A DNA stretch of 45,845 nt from a virus, in IMG/VR virus record IMGVR_UViG_3300008952_000091, positions 1 through 45,845 of that record; one strand, given 5' to 3'. Position numbers and translations under genes: made by a program. The notes under the pieces were generated by a model. The model worked only from the letters and a program-made list of their open reading frames with translations. It made no database searches and was not told where the DNA came from. Below, piece by piece: positions 32,262 to 40,072 of the stretch (positions are counted from its first letter, which is position 1; each line of letters starts with the position of its first letter).

Positions 32262-32939
32262 CTAGGTGCGGATTCCGGTAACGTTTCCAGAAGTCGCTTT
32301 GAGTACTGGCGCGGACTTTTGAATCTTGGCAAGCAACGCTTCGTTCTTTTTTTGCAAGTCTTGGTTTTTATCTTGCAAATGTGCAACGTGTGAAAGGTAA
32401 GTTTCGTTACGCTGGGCAAATCGTGCATTCGTTTTATTTACCTTTTCTTGTAATGTCGCAACTTCCTTTGTCGCATCGTATAGTTCAATTTTCAGATTCG
32501 CAATTTCCCTATCTTGCTCGCCAATTTCATCATGGGCGATGCAACGCTCGCGGTAATATTCCATCTGGTCGAGGTCGGATTGTTTATGTTCTTTCTTTTC
32601 CTTACGTAATGCAAAGGCGAGTTCACGTATCGTATTGTTCATCTCGCGCGCATTTTTCAAGGTCTCGTTGTTCCGGTATGCATTCGCATCTTTCCCGGCT
32701 TCATAAACTAAATCGTTGAAACCATCACTCGTGGTTTGTAACTCGACTAGGCAATCCATCGCAGGCTCGTCCAAGTTGGAAAGAATGGAAACGTTGCGTA
32801 ACGCAATTCCCTCTTCGTTGTATCTTGTCCGGTGCGTAAGGTCGTTCTTCCTTAGTTCCAATAATGCCTTCGCATTCGCTTCCTCTTTAATTCTGATTTG
32901 CTTGTCGAGTTCGGTTTCCTGTAGGTGACGCTTTTTCAT
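32262..32939 (-). CDS. Coiled-coil protein
   Basis: 225 residues, very rich in Glu, Lys, Gln and Asn, with heptad-like patterns over much of its length, for example residues 130-215. No catalytic motif. It ends SGNVTGIRT just before the terminator. A pentanucleotide repeat sits directly upstream of its start. It is probably a structural or tethering protein. Confidence 0.75.
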   Translation of the reverse strand: MKKRHLQETELDKQIRIKEEANAKALLELRKNDLTHRTRYNEEGIALRNVSILSNLDEPAMDCLVELQTTSDGFNDLVYEAGKDANAYRNNETLKNAREMNNTIRELAFALRKEKKEHKQSDLDQMEYYRERCIAHDEIGEQDREIANLKIELYDATKEVATLQEKVNKTNARFAQRNETYLSHVAHLQDKNQDLQKKNEALLAKIQKSAPVLKATSGNVTGIRT

Positions 32940-32953
32940 TTTTAATTATTCCT

Positions 32954-32979
32954 ATTTGATTTGATTTGATTTGATTTGA
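32954..32979. repeat. ATTTG pentanucleotide repeat
   Basis: Five tandem copies of ATTTG (minus strand CAAAT) lie between the coiled-coil start and the hairpin at 32987. A repeat of 5 bases in a leader can change length by slippage and alter the distance between upstream signals and the gene. Confidence 0.85.
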
Positions 32980-32986
32980 GAAGGGC

Positions 32987-33015
32987 GACCGGCACGTGGG
33001 TCGCACGTGCCGGTC
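32987..33015. terminator. Hairpin after the second amidoligase-like gene
   Basis: An 11-bp stem GACCGGCACGT / ACGTGCCGGTC with a 7-base loop, 11 bases after the 33027 stop. The plus strand has the T-rich tail (TTGTTTTG); the minus strand does not, so it may end minus transcripts weakly. Confidence 0.6.
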
Positions 33016-33026
33016 TTGTTTTGTTT

Positions 33027-34217
33027 TCAGCTTGGCAACACTATCCTCGCTGGGTCGCTTTTCCTTTGGCAAGGGAAATGTCTATTAGTAGGCAAACCGG
33101 CAGCGTCAGCGTGAGCCATCGCAATTTCCAATGCATCCAAGATAGGATTCGCGCGATGCTCAACAAAAGAGTAAAGCGCGCTTCGTCCGGTATGTAGCAA
33201 GAATCTAGAAAAAGTTTGCGTGGCGCTTAGACATTTATGACTGATTCGCAATTCGCTAACCGGCTTAGACATTTCCGCAAGTGCGGTTCTTATCAACGCA
33301 AGATTCATCCAACTCGTGCCGGTTGCAAGATAGGGGTCGATGTCGCCGGTTGATTGATTTGGCAAAACGTAACCCGCGGCGCCGTATCGTAATTCTACAG
33401 TCATCGCGCTTTTCAAAATCGCTCTAATATTAACTCCGCACGTGCGCCGCGATTGGCAATCAGCAATTTTTAAAATGCCTTCGCTCTGGCTATACTGACC
33501 AAGACCATCGCGAACCAGTCTTGCCAGTTTGAGAATGTCTTCGTTTTCCCAACTCTTGCAATAATGCGTTTGATTGCGTTGGTTACTTCCTCCAATGCCC
33601 CAAAATGCCGGTTCGTAACGTCGTCCGGCGCATACTAGGCAAAGAAGAAATTTCGCAACCTTGTCGCACCATCCCGGCTTGCCATAACCTTTAATAATAT
33701 TGCGTAAATCGTTGTGCTCGTGGAAAGAACATTTTAAGGAAACAACCGCACCGTAATATTCTTTTAACTCTTGCAAAATACGGAATTGATAGCGCAAGCC
33801 AGCGTTGCCAGACATAACCGGAAAATTAACCTCGCCGGCATTTTCATATCGTCCTACAGGATAAATCGAACCGTCTTCATCCCAGTAAGGCTTAACAGTC
33901 TCGCCATCCGGTTGCGTAAAGCCATCTAAATTTTCAAAGTATTCGCACCATTCTGGCGTGTCGCTTTCCATTACAAGTTCCGCTTCGCTTCCTTTGCCTT
34001 GTACAATTGCATCGCCTTCGCTTGGTCCATACTTTTTACCATTTTTGGCAAAGCTATTCAAAACAGTTTGCCTAGGAAAGGTCGTCATCCTAAGTCTCGC
34101 AATTTCCTCTGCATTGTAGCTTTGCGCAAGTGAGAGAATGTCTTTTACCTTTTCCTTGTGCTCGTCCACGTTATGTGCGTTGTTGCCGGCGTCGTGTATT
34201 ATTATGTTCTTATTCAT
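33027..34217 (-). CDS. Divergent amidoligase-family protein
   Basis: 396 residues from the ATG at 34217; a longer start at 34328 would pass through a promoter-like TTGACA. The order of short blocks matches the amidoligase at 41.7 kb: GSEAEL (residues 76-81) for GVELE, WDEDGSI (112-118) for the W..ND.S site, a Glu before PVM for EF-SPIL, CSFHEH (163-168) for CGMHIH, and MTVELRY (272-278) for GTVEFRAF. Amidoligases use a glutamine-synthetase-like fold to join an amine to a carboxylate. Identity is low; the H-x-H and E-x-E residues are retained, so it may be active. Confidence 0.6.
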   Translation of the reverse strand: MNKNIIIHDAGNNAHNVDEHKEKVKDILSLAQSYNAEEIARLRMTTFPRQTVLNSFAKNGKKYGPSEGDAIVQGKGSEAELVMESDTPEWCEYFENLDGFTQPDGETVKPYWDEDGSIYPVGRYENAGEVNFPVMSGNAGLRYQFRILQELKEYYGAVVSLKCSFHEHNDLRNIIKGYGKPGWCDKVAKFLLCLVCAGRRYEPAFWGIGGSNQRNQTHYCKSWENEDILKLARLVRDGLGQYSQSEGILKIADCQSRRTCGVNIRAILKSAMTVELRYGAAGYVLPNQSTGDIDPYLATGTSWMNLALIRTALAEMSKPVSELRISHKCLSATQTFSRFLLHTGRSALYSFVEHRANPILDALEIAMAHADAAGLPTNRHFPCQRKSDPARIVLPS

Positions 34218-34260
34218 GGTATCGTTATTTTTATTTCTAGACGTGTTATTAATTAATGGA

Positions 34261-34289
34261 AAAGAATCGTTCCATGTAGGAATTGTCAA
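34261..34289 (-). promoter_or_regulatory. Possible promoter of the second amidoligase-like gene
   Basis: TTGACA (34284-34289), 17 bases and TTCTTT (34261-34266), about 45 bases before the ATG at 34217. The -10 is weak. It matches the arrangement at 30539-30567. Confidence 0.4.
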
Positions 34290-35463
34290 GTTAGGGAAAA
34301 CGCAGTGTTTATGCAATCTCAAAGGCATTTTGCAAGGTCGTTGTGAATAACTTTTTTCACTTTTTTTTCCCTCCTTAAATGTCTATCCGTCAAGTACTTA
34401 GGGAAATCGCAAAAGCACAAAGTCAAGTTTTTTTCCGCATTTTAGTCATGAAGTCGTTTTTTGGACTTTCGGCAATTTCTCCGTTTTTTTTATTCTGTAA
34501 AGACTTGAAAAACAAGCACTTCGACCAATTAATTTTAGAAAATTTTGAGACGCAAAAAAACGCAAAAAGGCAACTTTCCTTTGTTTACTTAGGCTAGCGA
34601 AGGATTGGAAAAGTCGCAAAATCGCATATTTTGGTGGACTTGGTTTAAATATGTAGAAAAAAAGCGTGACTTATTCTCTTTTTTTTCTGTACGAAAAGTT
34701 TGCAATTTTCGCTTTTTGAGATTGAATCTCATCGTTTTTGAGACTCCGTATCAATAGGGAAATTTCGCAGAAACAAGGCATGCTTTTTTTAAAAATTAAC
34801 TATAGGCAATTTTTCATATCGCTAATTTTCGTCAAGACTTTTTTGACAAGCGGTTTCGTGGATTTGAAAAATATTATGCATACAATAAATTTTTTTTATT
34901 GCACCAACAGTTTTTTTGGTCAAAATGCTATTTCAGCCAGAGTTTCACCTATTTTGCACCGCCCCGTTCTTGTTTCCCGACCACCACGCCGAAGGACATT
35001 TGGCACCGCCACGCCTAGGGAGTTGTGGACCAGTACAATCAGGCCGTCCTCAGTGTGCTTTCCTGTGCCTAGGGATACACCCAAAAACTGGTCTTGTAAG
35101 TTATTGGTTATCAACCTTTTGCATTTTGTCTTTTTTTGCAAAAAATCTCATTTTAGAAATTTCCGGCATAGCTCCAGTCGCCGTTGCTGTTTTGCTTGGC
35201 CGTACCGATGCCTCAGTGCTGTCCTGATGGGTTCACAGCCTGTTTGCCACCTTGACCACGGCCCGCTTGCCACCTTGACCACGCCGTCCTACCTGACCTC
35301 TTACCTTCCGTCCTGAACTTATTGCTGTTCCACCACGCCTGAGCTAATCTCTCACCGCCCTAGGGAGGACCTAATTGGCTCGCGCCCTCGCCACCACCGC
35401 CTTCCCTAAAGTTGCGTTTTGGTTCGAGTTCCTTCCGAAACCTTTGACCGAGCACAAAAAAAT
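34290..35463. other. Long non-coding region
   Basis: About 1.2 kb without a convincing gene. The first ~630 bases are AT-rich with many T runs and a perfect TGTGAATAA (34342-34350), which matches the DnaA-box consensus. The rest is C-rich and G-poor on the plus strand, with copies of an ACCGCC...CCTAGG motif (35001-35022, 35341-35369). A 13-codon frame with a strong AAGGAGGG lies near 34370-34330 on the minus strand. Open frames of 70-190 residues occur on the plus strand but look like chance. Confidence 0.6.
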
Positions 35464-35516
35464 GGGAGCCGCCTGTGCTTTGCAGTCCTACACTGCGCGG
35501 CACTCTGGCGGCTCCC
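35464..35516 (-). terminator. Long terminator hairpin
   Basis: GGGAGCCGCC (35464-35473) pairs with GGCGGCTCCC (35507-35516); inner GTGC/GCAC and TGCAG/CTGC helices extend it. The minus strand continues with ATTTTTTTG. It ends the 35542 gene. Confidence 0.8.
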
Positions 35517-35541
35517 CGATGAACAACAACCGTAGTCTAAA

Positions 35542-35739
35542 TTACGTTACGTGGCGTAACTCAAATCCTTGCTTGGTTTCTTCGATGAACTTGCGCTCTC
35601 CGATTTTGACCGCCATTCTCATAGCAATCTTGACTGCAGTTGTTCTTCCCTCCACCTCTGTTACGTTCTGGGTCTCAGTATCTGTGATGTTCCAGAAGTG
35701 TCTGAAGTTTGGGTTTCGTTTAATTCTGATTGTAGGCAT
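35542..35739 (-). CDS. Small basic hypothetical protein
   Basis: 65 residues, MPTIRIKRNPNFRHFWNITD..., with a C-terminal basic part. AAGGAG precedes the start. Follows the 35761 gene by 21 bases and is followed by a strong terminator. No family recognised. Confidence 0.7.
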   Translation of the reverse strand: MPTIRIKRNPNFRHFWNITDTETQNVTEVEGRTTAVKIAMRMAVKIGERKFIEETKQGFELRHVT

Positions 35740-35760
35740 TATTGTTGTTCTCCTTGATTG

Positions 35761-35946
35761 TTATAACATTTTGTTCAGTTCCTCAGATGCTTTTAGCAAC
35801 TTTTCAAATTTTTCTCGCTCGCTTTTCCATGCTTTGCCGGTGGTTGCAAGTGCGTTTGCTTCTGCGTTTTTTGCAGTACGTGTGCGAAGTGCGCGCGCGT
35901 GACGTTCAAGTTCGGCGGGCGTTAGTTTACTTTTCTTATTTAACAT
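35761..35946 (-). CDS. Small charged helical protein, probably leaderless mRNA
   Basis: 61 residues, MLNKKSKLTPAELERHARAL..., mostly helical. The ATG is 6 bases downstream of a TAAGTT -10 box, so the transcript probably starts at or next to it. It leads a two-gene operon. No family recognised. Confidence 0.7.
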   Translation of the reverse strand: MLNKKSKLTPAELERHARALRTRTAKNAEANALATTGKAWKSEREKFEKLLKASEELNKML

Positions 35947-35952
35947 ACTAAC

Positions 35953-35981
35953 AACTTACTCCGGTTCTATCTATTTGTCAA
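35953..35981 (-). promoter_or_regulatory. Promoter of the right-end family (first copy)
   Basis: TTGACA (35976-35981), 17 bases, TAAGTT (35953-35958), then 6 bases to ATG. The spacer contains AACCGGAG before the -10, as in the other copies. Confidence 0.7.
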
Positions 35982-36215
35982 GCTATCTGGGAAATTTTTT
36001 TTATCTTTTTTGCTTGTCGTGAAACAGTGCCACGCTCCTTTACAAGCTATGATTGACATTCCCATCACTAGGGCTGGCTCCGTTGCCACGCCTATCGACC
36101 TTAACCTTACCATGACCTCGCCAAACCTGTCGGCGTCTTGGGATGGCATTCCTACCTCCAGACCTAGCTTGGTCATTTGTCTGGAGAACTCTGCTACCTC
36201 ACCTTGCGACGGCAT
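35967..36215 (-). CDS. Hypothetical protein
   Basis: 82 residues, MPSQGEVAEFSRQMTKLGLE..., with helices and a central VATEPALVMGMSIIACKG hydrophobic stretch. GAGGAAC lies about 11 bases before the start. Its 3' end overlaps the downstream promoter. Could be chance, but the amino-acid composition looks natural. Confidence 0.5.
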   Translation of the reverse strand: MPSQGEVAEFSRQMTKLGLEVGMPSQDADRFGEVMVRLRSIGVATEPALVMGMSIIACKGAWHCFTTSKKDKKNFPDSLTNR

Positions 36216-36275
36216 AACTTTTTGTTCCTCTCTTTTTTCCTGTCGGTGAACACTATGGTCCTCGGCGCTCTGACT

Positions 36276-36512
36276 TTACTTCTTATTTTCATTTTTCAAT
36301 TCTACCGCGGTTGCTATTTCTTCTGCAAGCTCTTCCACGGACTGCTTGGCGACGTGCTGACGATACTTCCTGCGGTCGTCTGGCGTGCTGGCTCGTTCCG
36401 TGACCTTGAGCGGGTGGATTCGGATTACCTCAAGACTCGGATGCTTTAGCTCTCCGCCGTCCCTCGGGTTCATGTCGTAGTCCACACTGTATGGGTCTTC
36501 TGAATTTGGCAT
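36276..36512 (-). CDS. Hypothetical protein
   Basis: 78 residues, MPNSEDPYSVDYDMNPRDGG..., with a charged C-terminal helix ending in lysines (NENKK). A GAGGAAAC ribosome site precedes the start. Follows the 36530 gene by 17 bases. Confidence 0.7.
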   Translation of the reverse strand: MPNSEDPYSVDYDMNPRDGGELKHPSLEVIRIHPLKVTERASTPDDRRKYRQHVAKQSVEELAEEIATAVELKNENKK

Positions 36513-36529
36513 TTTAGTTTCCTCGGTTG

Positions 36530-36721
36530 TTATCGTGTTCTCTCGAAAAACTTATCCCAGCGCTTGGCGTCTTCTATTTCTTGCCTCGATAGTCGGCGAG
36601 TACGTCCTGACTTGGTGATGAATTTTCCGTCTAGATTTTTAATCGCCTCGCGAAGGTAAACTCCGTCTGAAACGTTTCTGGCTATTTGACTCCTGCGTGC
36701 GCAGGCTGCTGCTCTAGGCAT
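36530..36721 (-). CDS. Small very basic protein
   Basis: 63 residues, MPRAAACARRSQIARNVSDG..., rich in Arg and Lys, with an AAGGA ribosome site. A 17-codon frame starting 5 bases after the promoter -10 (36766) ends by overlapping this start and could be a leader. Possibly nucleic-acid-binding. Confidence 0.65.
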   Translation of the reverse strand: MPRAAACARRSQIARNVSDGVYLREAIKNLDGKFITKSGRTRRLSRQEIEDAKRWDKFFERTR

Positions 36722-36771
36722 TGTTTTTCCTTAATTTGATGGTTATTGTCTTGCTCATTTTGAACATATAA

Positions 36772-36800
36772 CAAGATACACCGGTTTCCCTAGAGAGTCA
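36772..36800 (-). promoter_or_regulatory. Promoter of the right-end family
   Basis: TTGACT (36795-36800), 17 bases and TATCTT (36772-36777), then GTTAT and ATG. The spacer contains CTAGGGAAACCGGTG, close to the copies at 37678 and 39585. Confidence 0.75.
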
Positions 36801-37098
36801 AATGATTTACCACAGTTTTTTCACTTTATTTTCAGTCCAAGACCTCCTCCTGAGCCTACCACGGCGTCAACTACCTCGACCTGACCGCATGTCGCGAATA
36901 CCACGACCACGACATATCTGCCAGACCTACTACCTGCAAACCTCCTGAGCCTTGCCACGACCTTGCCACCGTCCACGACCACGCCAACCTTCCGTCCTTC
37001 CAACCTCGCCCTTCAGGTCTACCTTCCTTGCCCGTGTGCATCTCTTACCGCCTCACCTATGGGCTTATTGTACCGCCTCGTGTGTGATACCGCCTCAC
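36801..37098. repeat. G-poor intergenic stretch with CCTAGG-type repeats
   Basis: No supported gene. The plus strand is strongly C-rich and G-poor (CCACGACC and CCTACC runs). It holds motif copies with ACCGCCTCACCTA(T/G)G at 37038-37063 and 37086-37106, the latter overlapping the stop codon of the 37099 gene. The repeated unit also occurs near 35012, 35355, 37880, 40055 and 42833. Confidence 0.6.
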
Positions 37099-37284
37099 CT
37101 AGGAGCAAAATCGCATCACTTTGTCTGCTTCTGCTGCGACTTCTTCCATCTGGCGCTCCCAGTCCAACACCTGCTCTTCGTCATCGTTCTTTCTGGCTGC
37201 GTCCCTGTACATCGTCATTTCCTCGTGGTCGCAGACCAGTCGGTCGAGTTTCTGTGCGGGCGTTTCTGATTCTAGGTCGTACAT
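37099..37284 (-). CDS. Small acidic coiled-coil-like protein
   Basis: 61 residues, MYDLESETPAQKLDRLVCDH..., helical and charged. It starts 1 base after the stop of the 37286 gene and shares its promoter. The stop TAG lies inside a CCTAGG repeat. No family recognised. Confidence 0.7.
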   Translation of the reverse strand: MYDLESETPAQKLDRLVCDHEEMTMYRDAARKNDDEEQVLDWERQMEEVAAEADKVMRFCS

Positions 37285-37285
37285 A

Positions 37286-37672
37286 TTATTTTATTGGTTC
37301 GATTAGGTAAGTTCCGGAATTGTTAAAAGCTATTGCGTAATTTTCGCGATGCGGAACAAAAGCGTATAGTGGACTGTAAATCACCCACGATTGCTCTGGT
37401 GTGCTCTCTATTTTTGTGTTTCCGGTGTGGTCAATCGGACAAGATAGAACGTTTTCGGGTTCATCTAGATATTCCTCGGCGCATTCTAAAGCTCTCTCGT
37501 TTAACGTGCGCGTAACTCTTAACTTGCGCGTGGGTGAAGATTCTTCGAGCATACAATGCAGGTCGATAAAATCGTTTATTTGCGCGCTAGTGGCAGTTGC
37601 GGCAGGCGCAAACTGTTCTAGGTCGTCAATCGTTTCTATTGTCTGAAGTTGGCTAGTGTGTGTTTTTAACAT
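37286..37672 (-). CDS. Hypothetical protein, probably leaderless mRNA
   Basis: 128 residues, MLKTHTSQLQTIETIDDLEQ..., no family recognised. A charged, helical first half is followed by a beta-rich part (SWVIYSPLYAFVPHRE, YLIEPIK). Its ATG lies 5 bases after a TATCTT -10, so the mRNA is probably leaderless. Confidence 0.7.
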   Translation of the reverse strand: MLKTHTSQLQTIETIDDLEQFAPAATATSAQINDFIDLHCMLEESSPTRKLRVTRTLNERALECAEEYLDEPENVLSCPIDHTGNTKIESTPEQSWVIYSPLYAFVPHRENYAIAFNNSGTYLIEPIK

Positions 37673-37677
37673 AGAAC

Positions 37678-37706
37678 AAGATACACCGGTTTTTCTCTAT
37701 ACGCAA
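37678..37706 (-). promoter_or_regulatory. Promoter of the right-end family
   Basis: TTGCGT (37701-37706), 17 bases and TATCTT (37678-37683), then GTTCT and ATG. The spacer contains AGAAAAACCGGTG. Confidence 0.7.
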
Positions 37707-37931
37707 GCGATTTGCCGTAGTTTTTTCAATTTATTTGGCATTCCAGCAGTGTTTTCTTCCACTCAGGCCTGACCGCTGCCGGTTTGCCTTGCCTGCGACG
37801 CTTGACCATTCCACGCCACCGTCCACGCCTCTCCTCCACCACCGCCTGCACCTTTGCGTATATGACACCGCCTCACCTAGGGTCTAATCTCGTACCGCCA
37901 CGCAGGGGACACCGCCCGTCCAAAGAGAAAA
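37707..37931. repeat. C-rich intergenic stretch with CCTAGG-type repeats
   Basis: No supported gene. C-rich, G-poor plus strand with a compound copy of the repeat (37862-37912): ACCGCCTCACCTAGGG, then TCTAATCTCGTACCGCC and a third ACCGCC. It lies between the terminator of the 37989 gene and the 37678 promoter. Confidence 0.6.
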
Positions 37932-37964
37932 AGGCTCACCGGCTCTGCACGAACCGGTGAGCCT
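37932..37964 (-). terminator. Rho-independent terminator
   Basis: A perfect 11-bp stem AGGCTCACCGG / CCGGTGAGCCT with an 11-base loop, followed on the minus strand by TTTTTCTCTTT. It ends the 37989 gene. Confidence 0.85.
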
Positions 37965-37988
37965 GACAACACACACGTCAAATTTACA

Positions 37989-38675
37989 TTAAAACAGCCA
38001 TTTTTGCCCGTTTTGCTCGGATATTGTTCCGGTTGTGTCTATATCTAGGTCAGAATCTGGCATTAAAGGGTTATTAGAGCCTACAGGAGGGCGGGCGTCT
38101 TCTTGCAGGTACTTGGGTGCACGGTGAAAATTCTCAGCCCAATCACGCCTCTCTGCTTCTTGCGGCAACTCTTCGTGATTCTCTAGGTGTGAACCTTCGG
38201 TGAAAAAGTCGAGTACGGTCTTACCGTTAGCCTTGCCCCTCCTAGTGTGTACATCTAGCGCGCAATCAGGTATTTTTAAGGCGTTTGGACTGCTTGGGTC
38301 GCATTCCATACGGCTTTTATGCTGGTTGACTACGCACATTTTCGTCCAATCTATAAGCCGGGACTTCTTTGCTCGGCTTAGGTAGATGACCGCTTGAAAG
38401 ATTGCTAGGCGCTCGTGTGGGTCTTTTGCGGAGTGGAGGCGCTGGTACATATCATGGTATTGCATGACCCTGCCCACAGCATCCGGGTCGGCCAAACCGA
38501 CGTCCTCGGACGATATAATCAGGGTGCGCTTCCAGAAATACTTCGCAAATCCGCTAATATAGAGTTCGTAAGCAAAATGCAGAGCATCCTCCTCCATCCC
38601 TCGCCTTATGCACTTCTGATAGGCGGAGCTTACTTCAAAAAAGTCTAGCCCGCTCTTGGTTCGTAGGTCGCTCAT
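37989..38675 (-). CDS. Stand-alone MgsA/RarA C-terminal-like protein
   Basis: 228 residues. Residues ~18-70 match the C-terminal part of RarA/MgsA: KCIRRGMEEDALHFAYELYI, a short gap, then WKRTLIISSEDVGLADPDAVG. In RarA this part follows the AAA+ ATPase and helps tetramerise and bind the replication fork; here no ATPase is attached. An acidic C-terminal half follows. An AAGAGGAGC ribosome site precedes the start. It may act on host RarA or be a fork-binding module. Confidence 0.6.
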   Translation of the reverse strand: MSDLRTKSGLDFFEVSSAYQKCIRRGMEEDALHFAYELYISGFAKYFWKRTLIISSEDVGLADPDAVGRVMQYHDMYQRLHSAKDPHERLAIFQAVIYLSRAKKSRLIDWTKMCVVNQHKSRMECDPSSPNALKIPDCALDVHTRRGKANGKTVLDFFTEGSHLENHEELPQEAERRDWAENFHRAPKYLQEDARPPVGSNNPLMPDSDLDIDTTGTISEQNGQKWLF

Positions 38676-38677
38676 GG

Positions 38678-39016
38678 TTAGCTCCTCTTGTGGTCGCCGT
38701 CATCAGCGCGCTTGTTAAATTCGTCAATGGGGTCGAGTCCACCGCTAGCGTAGTCTTGGTGACCCGCCACTCCTTTTAGGGTTTCGTACTGTGTTCTCAG
38801 CTCTTCCACGGTGCGATTTGCTTCAGCAAGTAGCATCTGGAGTTCCACCTCGTTGGTTTTGCGAGGATTGACGAGTTTGTCCGTCACCTTTTCTAGAACT
38901 CTGCGCCACGATGATACAATCGCTCCTACGCTGGTGGTCTCGCCGTCTTCATTGAATAACTCGCGCCACTCTTCTGACTTCTGAGACATCTCATTTTTAA
39001 GTGTTCCTATGTTCAT
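38678..39016 (-). CDS. Hypothetical helical protein
   Basis: 112 residues from the ATG at 39016, chosen because GAGGAAC lies at the right distance; an in-frame start 33 bases upstream lies within the 39018 gene. Acidic and helical, with a Glu/Arg-rich segment (LLAEANRTVEELRTQYETLK). No family recognised. Confidence 0.7.
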   Translation of the reverse strand: MNIGTLKNEMSQKSEEWRELFNEDGETTSVGAIVSSWRRVLEKVTDKLVNPRKTNEVELQMLLAEANRTVEELRTQYETLKGVAGHQDYASGGLDPIDEFNKRADDGDHKRS

Positions 39017-39017
39017 T

Positions 39018-39293
39018 TTATTGTTCCTCATCGTAATTAAGTCTTTCACCGGCTATCCACGGCCAAAACTTGAGGGTTTCTGACTTATTTTTGATAAACT
39101 CATCTTCAACCCAGTCAACCTTGACCTTTCGGGTTGTTTTCTCGGCAAGTTGGTTGTCCTCACTGAGTATGAAGTTGGTAGCAATGTTCAGATTATCTCG
39201 GAGAGTTCCCGGATACATTAGCTCGCCCGTGCTTGGGATTTGCCAAAATCCAATGAATGGATTGCCGTAGAATTTTTGATTACTCGACGTCAT
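39018..39293 (-). CDS. Hypothetical protein
   Basis: 91 residues, MTSSNQKFYGNPFIGFWQIP..., aromatic-rich start and an acidic end. It overlaps the WYL_2-like gene by 14 bases. No family recognised. Confidence 0.7.
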   Translation of the reverse strand: MTSSNQKFYGNPFIGFWQIPSTGELMYPGTLRDNLNIATNFILSEDNQLAEKTTRKVKVDWVEDEFIKNKSETLKFWPWIAGERLNYDEEQ

Positions 39294-39579
39294 ATCGTAC
39301 TCCCTCCGAGGTTAGTTCAAATACTGTCTTTAGGTTAATCATGCGGTGACCATCGGCTTGAATATCGAAGGCGCCTACGAGGTCGTAATCGGAAGGTGTG
39401 AAACTTCGACCGACTCCCTTGACGTACTTTCCGACGTGGAGGCGGCAAGTCATCTTGCGAACCTCTCCGTTTTTCTTAACGAACTTCACGGAGAATATTC
39501 TACCTCCAGAGTTCAGAATCATATCCGCTGCTGTGTCTTGCGTGATTACGTTTGGATTGTGTGTGGTGTTTATTGTCAT
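39280..39579 (-). CDS. WYL_2/Sm-like SH3-type protein, leaderless
   Basis: 99 residues. IFSVKFVKKNGEVRKMTCRL (residues 28-47), then GKYVKGVGRSF and HRMINLKTVFELTSEGVRYDV match the small phage protein family with an Sm-like SH3 barrel called WYL_2. Its role is unknown; such barrels bind RNA or ssDNA. The ATG follows the -10 of its promoter by 5 bases, so no ribosome site is expected. Confidence 0.7.
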   Translation of the reverse strand: MTINTTHNPNVITQDTAADMILNSGGRIFSVKFVKKNGEVRKMTCRLHVGKYVKGVGRSFTPSDYDLVGAFDIQADGHRMINLKTVFELTSEGVRYDVE

Positions 39580-39584
39580 GTTAT

Positions 39585-39613
39585 AAGGTACTGCCGTTTG
39601 CCTTAGAAGTCAA
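39585..39613 (-). promoter_or_regulatory. Promoter of the right-end family
   Basis: TTGACT (39608-39613), 17 bases and TACCTT (39585-39590), then ATAAC and ATG. The spacer contains AAGGCAAACGGCAG, the best copy of the shared spacer element. Confidence 0.8.
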
Positions 39614-39740
39614 GCGATTGGCGAAGTTTTTTTGCTTTTATTTTCTCTACCGCATATATACTGGCGAACATTAGCGTCCACGGTGTTAGAATCATTAGCA
39701 TTTCTAGTATGTCCTGTATTGTTTTTGCTGGATTGTTCAT
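39603..39740 (-). CDS. 45-residue membrane protein
   Basis: MNNPAKTIQDILEMLMILTP..., one membrane span around residues 12-30, then a basic tail (KIKAKKLRQSLDF). The ATG overlaps the stop of the upstream gene (TAATG), and its stop lies in the promoter spacer of the next operon. Confidence 0.6.
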   Translation of the reverse strand: MNNPAKTIQDILEMLMILTPWTLMFASIYAVEKIKAKKLRQSLDF

Positions 39741-40015
39741 TACTTGTTCCTGATGTATAGTTTGACTTTCTTTCCCATGGGGGATTTCATGTTGTGTTCG
39801 TACCTAAATACTTGCGCGAACTTGGTATCATTGAACCATAGTATCACTTTCTTAGGTAGGTCGTCCCACCAAGGGCTAAACGGTACTTCTCCGAGTTTGT
39901 TCACCGAAGTCGTATAGGTGGGTTTTCTGTTATCCTCGCTCATATCTTCGTTGAACCGCCACGCATCATGTAGAATTGTGTCGTCCGAGATTGGCTTTTT
40001 AATTGTTTTAGTCAT
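39740..40015 (-). CDS. Hypothetical protein
   Basis: 91 residues, MTKTIKKPISDDTILHDAWR..., aromatic-rich (FSPWWDDLPKKVILWFND). A CAGGAGAC ribosome site lies upstream, and a copy of the CCTAGG repeat (40045-40064) lies just before that. No family recognised. Confidence 0.65.
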   Translation of the reverse strand: MTKTIKKPISDDTILHDAWRFNEDMSEDNRKPTYTTSVNKLGEVPFSPWWDDLPKKVILWFNDTKFAQVFRYEHNMKSPMGKKVKLYIRNK

Positions 40016-40044
40016 TGTAATTGTCTCCTGTGTATTGTGCTTAT

Positions 40045-40064
40045 CTTATACCGCCCAACCTAGG
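40045..40064. repeat. Isolated CCTAGG-type repeat copy
   Basis: On the minus strand CCTAGGTTGGGCGGTATAAG. The GGCGGT part is followed by TATAAG, which could also serve as a -10 box with an upstream TTGAAA (20 bases). Confidence 0.5.
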
Positions 40065-40072
40065 TTTTTATT

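Noticed and set aside
34342-34350. DnaA-box match TGTGAATAA as proof of an origin
   Set aside because: A single perfect match is expected about once in 45 kb by chance; only noted as consistent.
34738-35902. Plus-strand open frames of 100-190 residues
   Set aside because: C-rich DNA keeps frames open by chance; they oppose the real small minus-strand genes and contain promoter and terminator structures.
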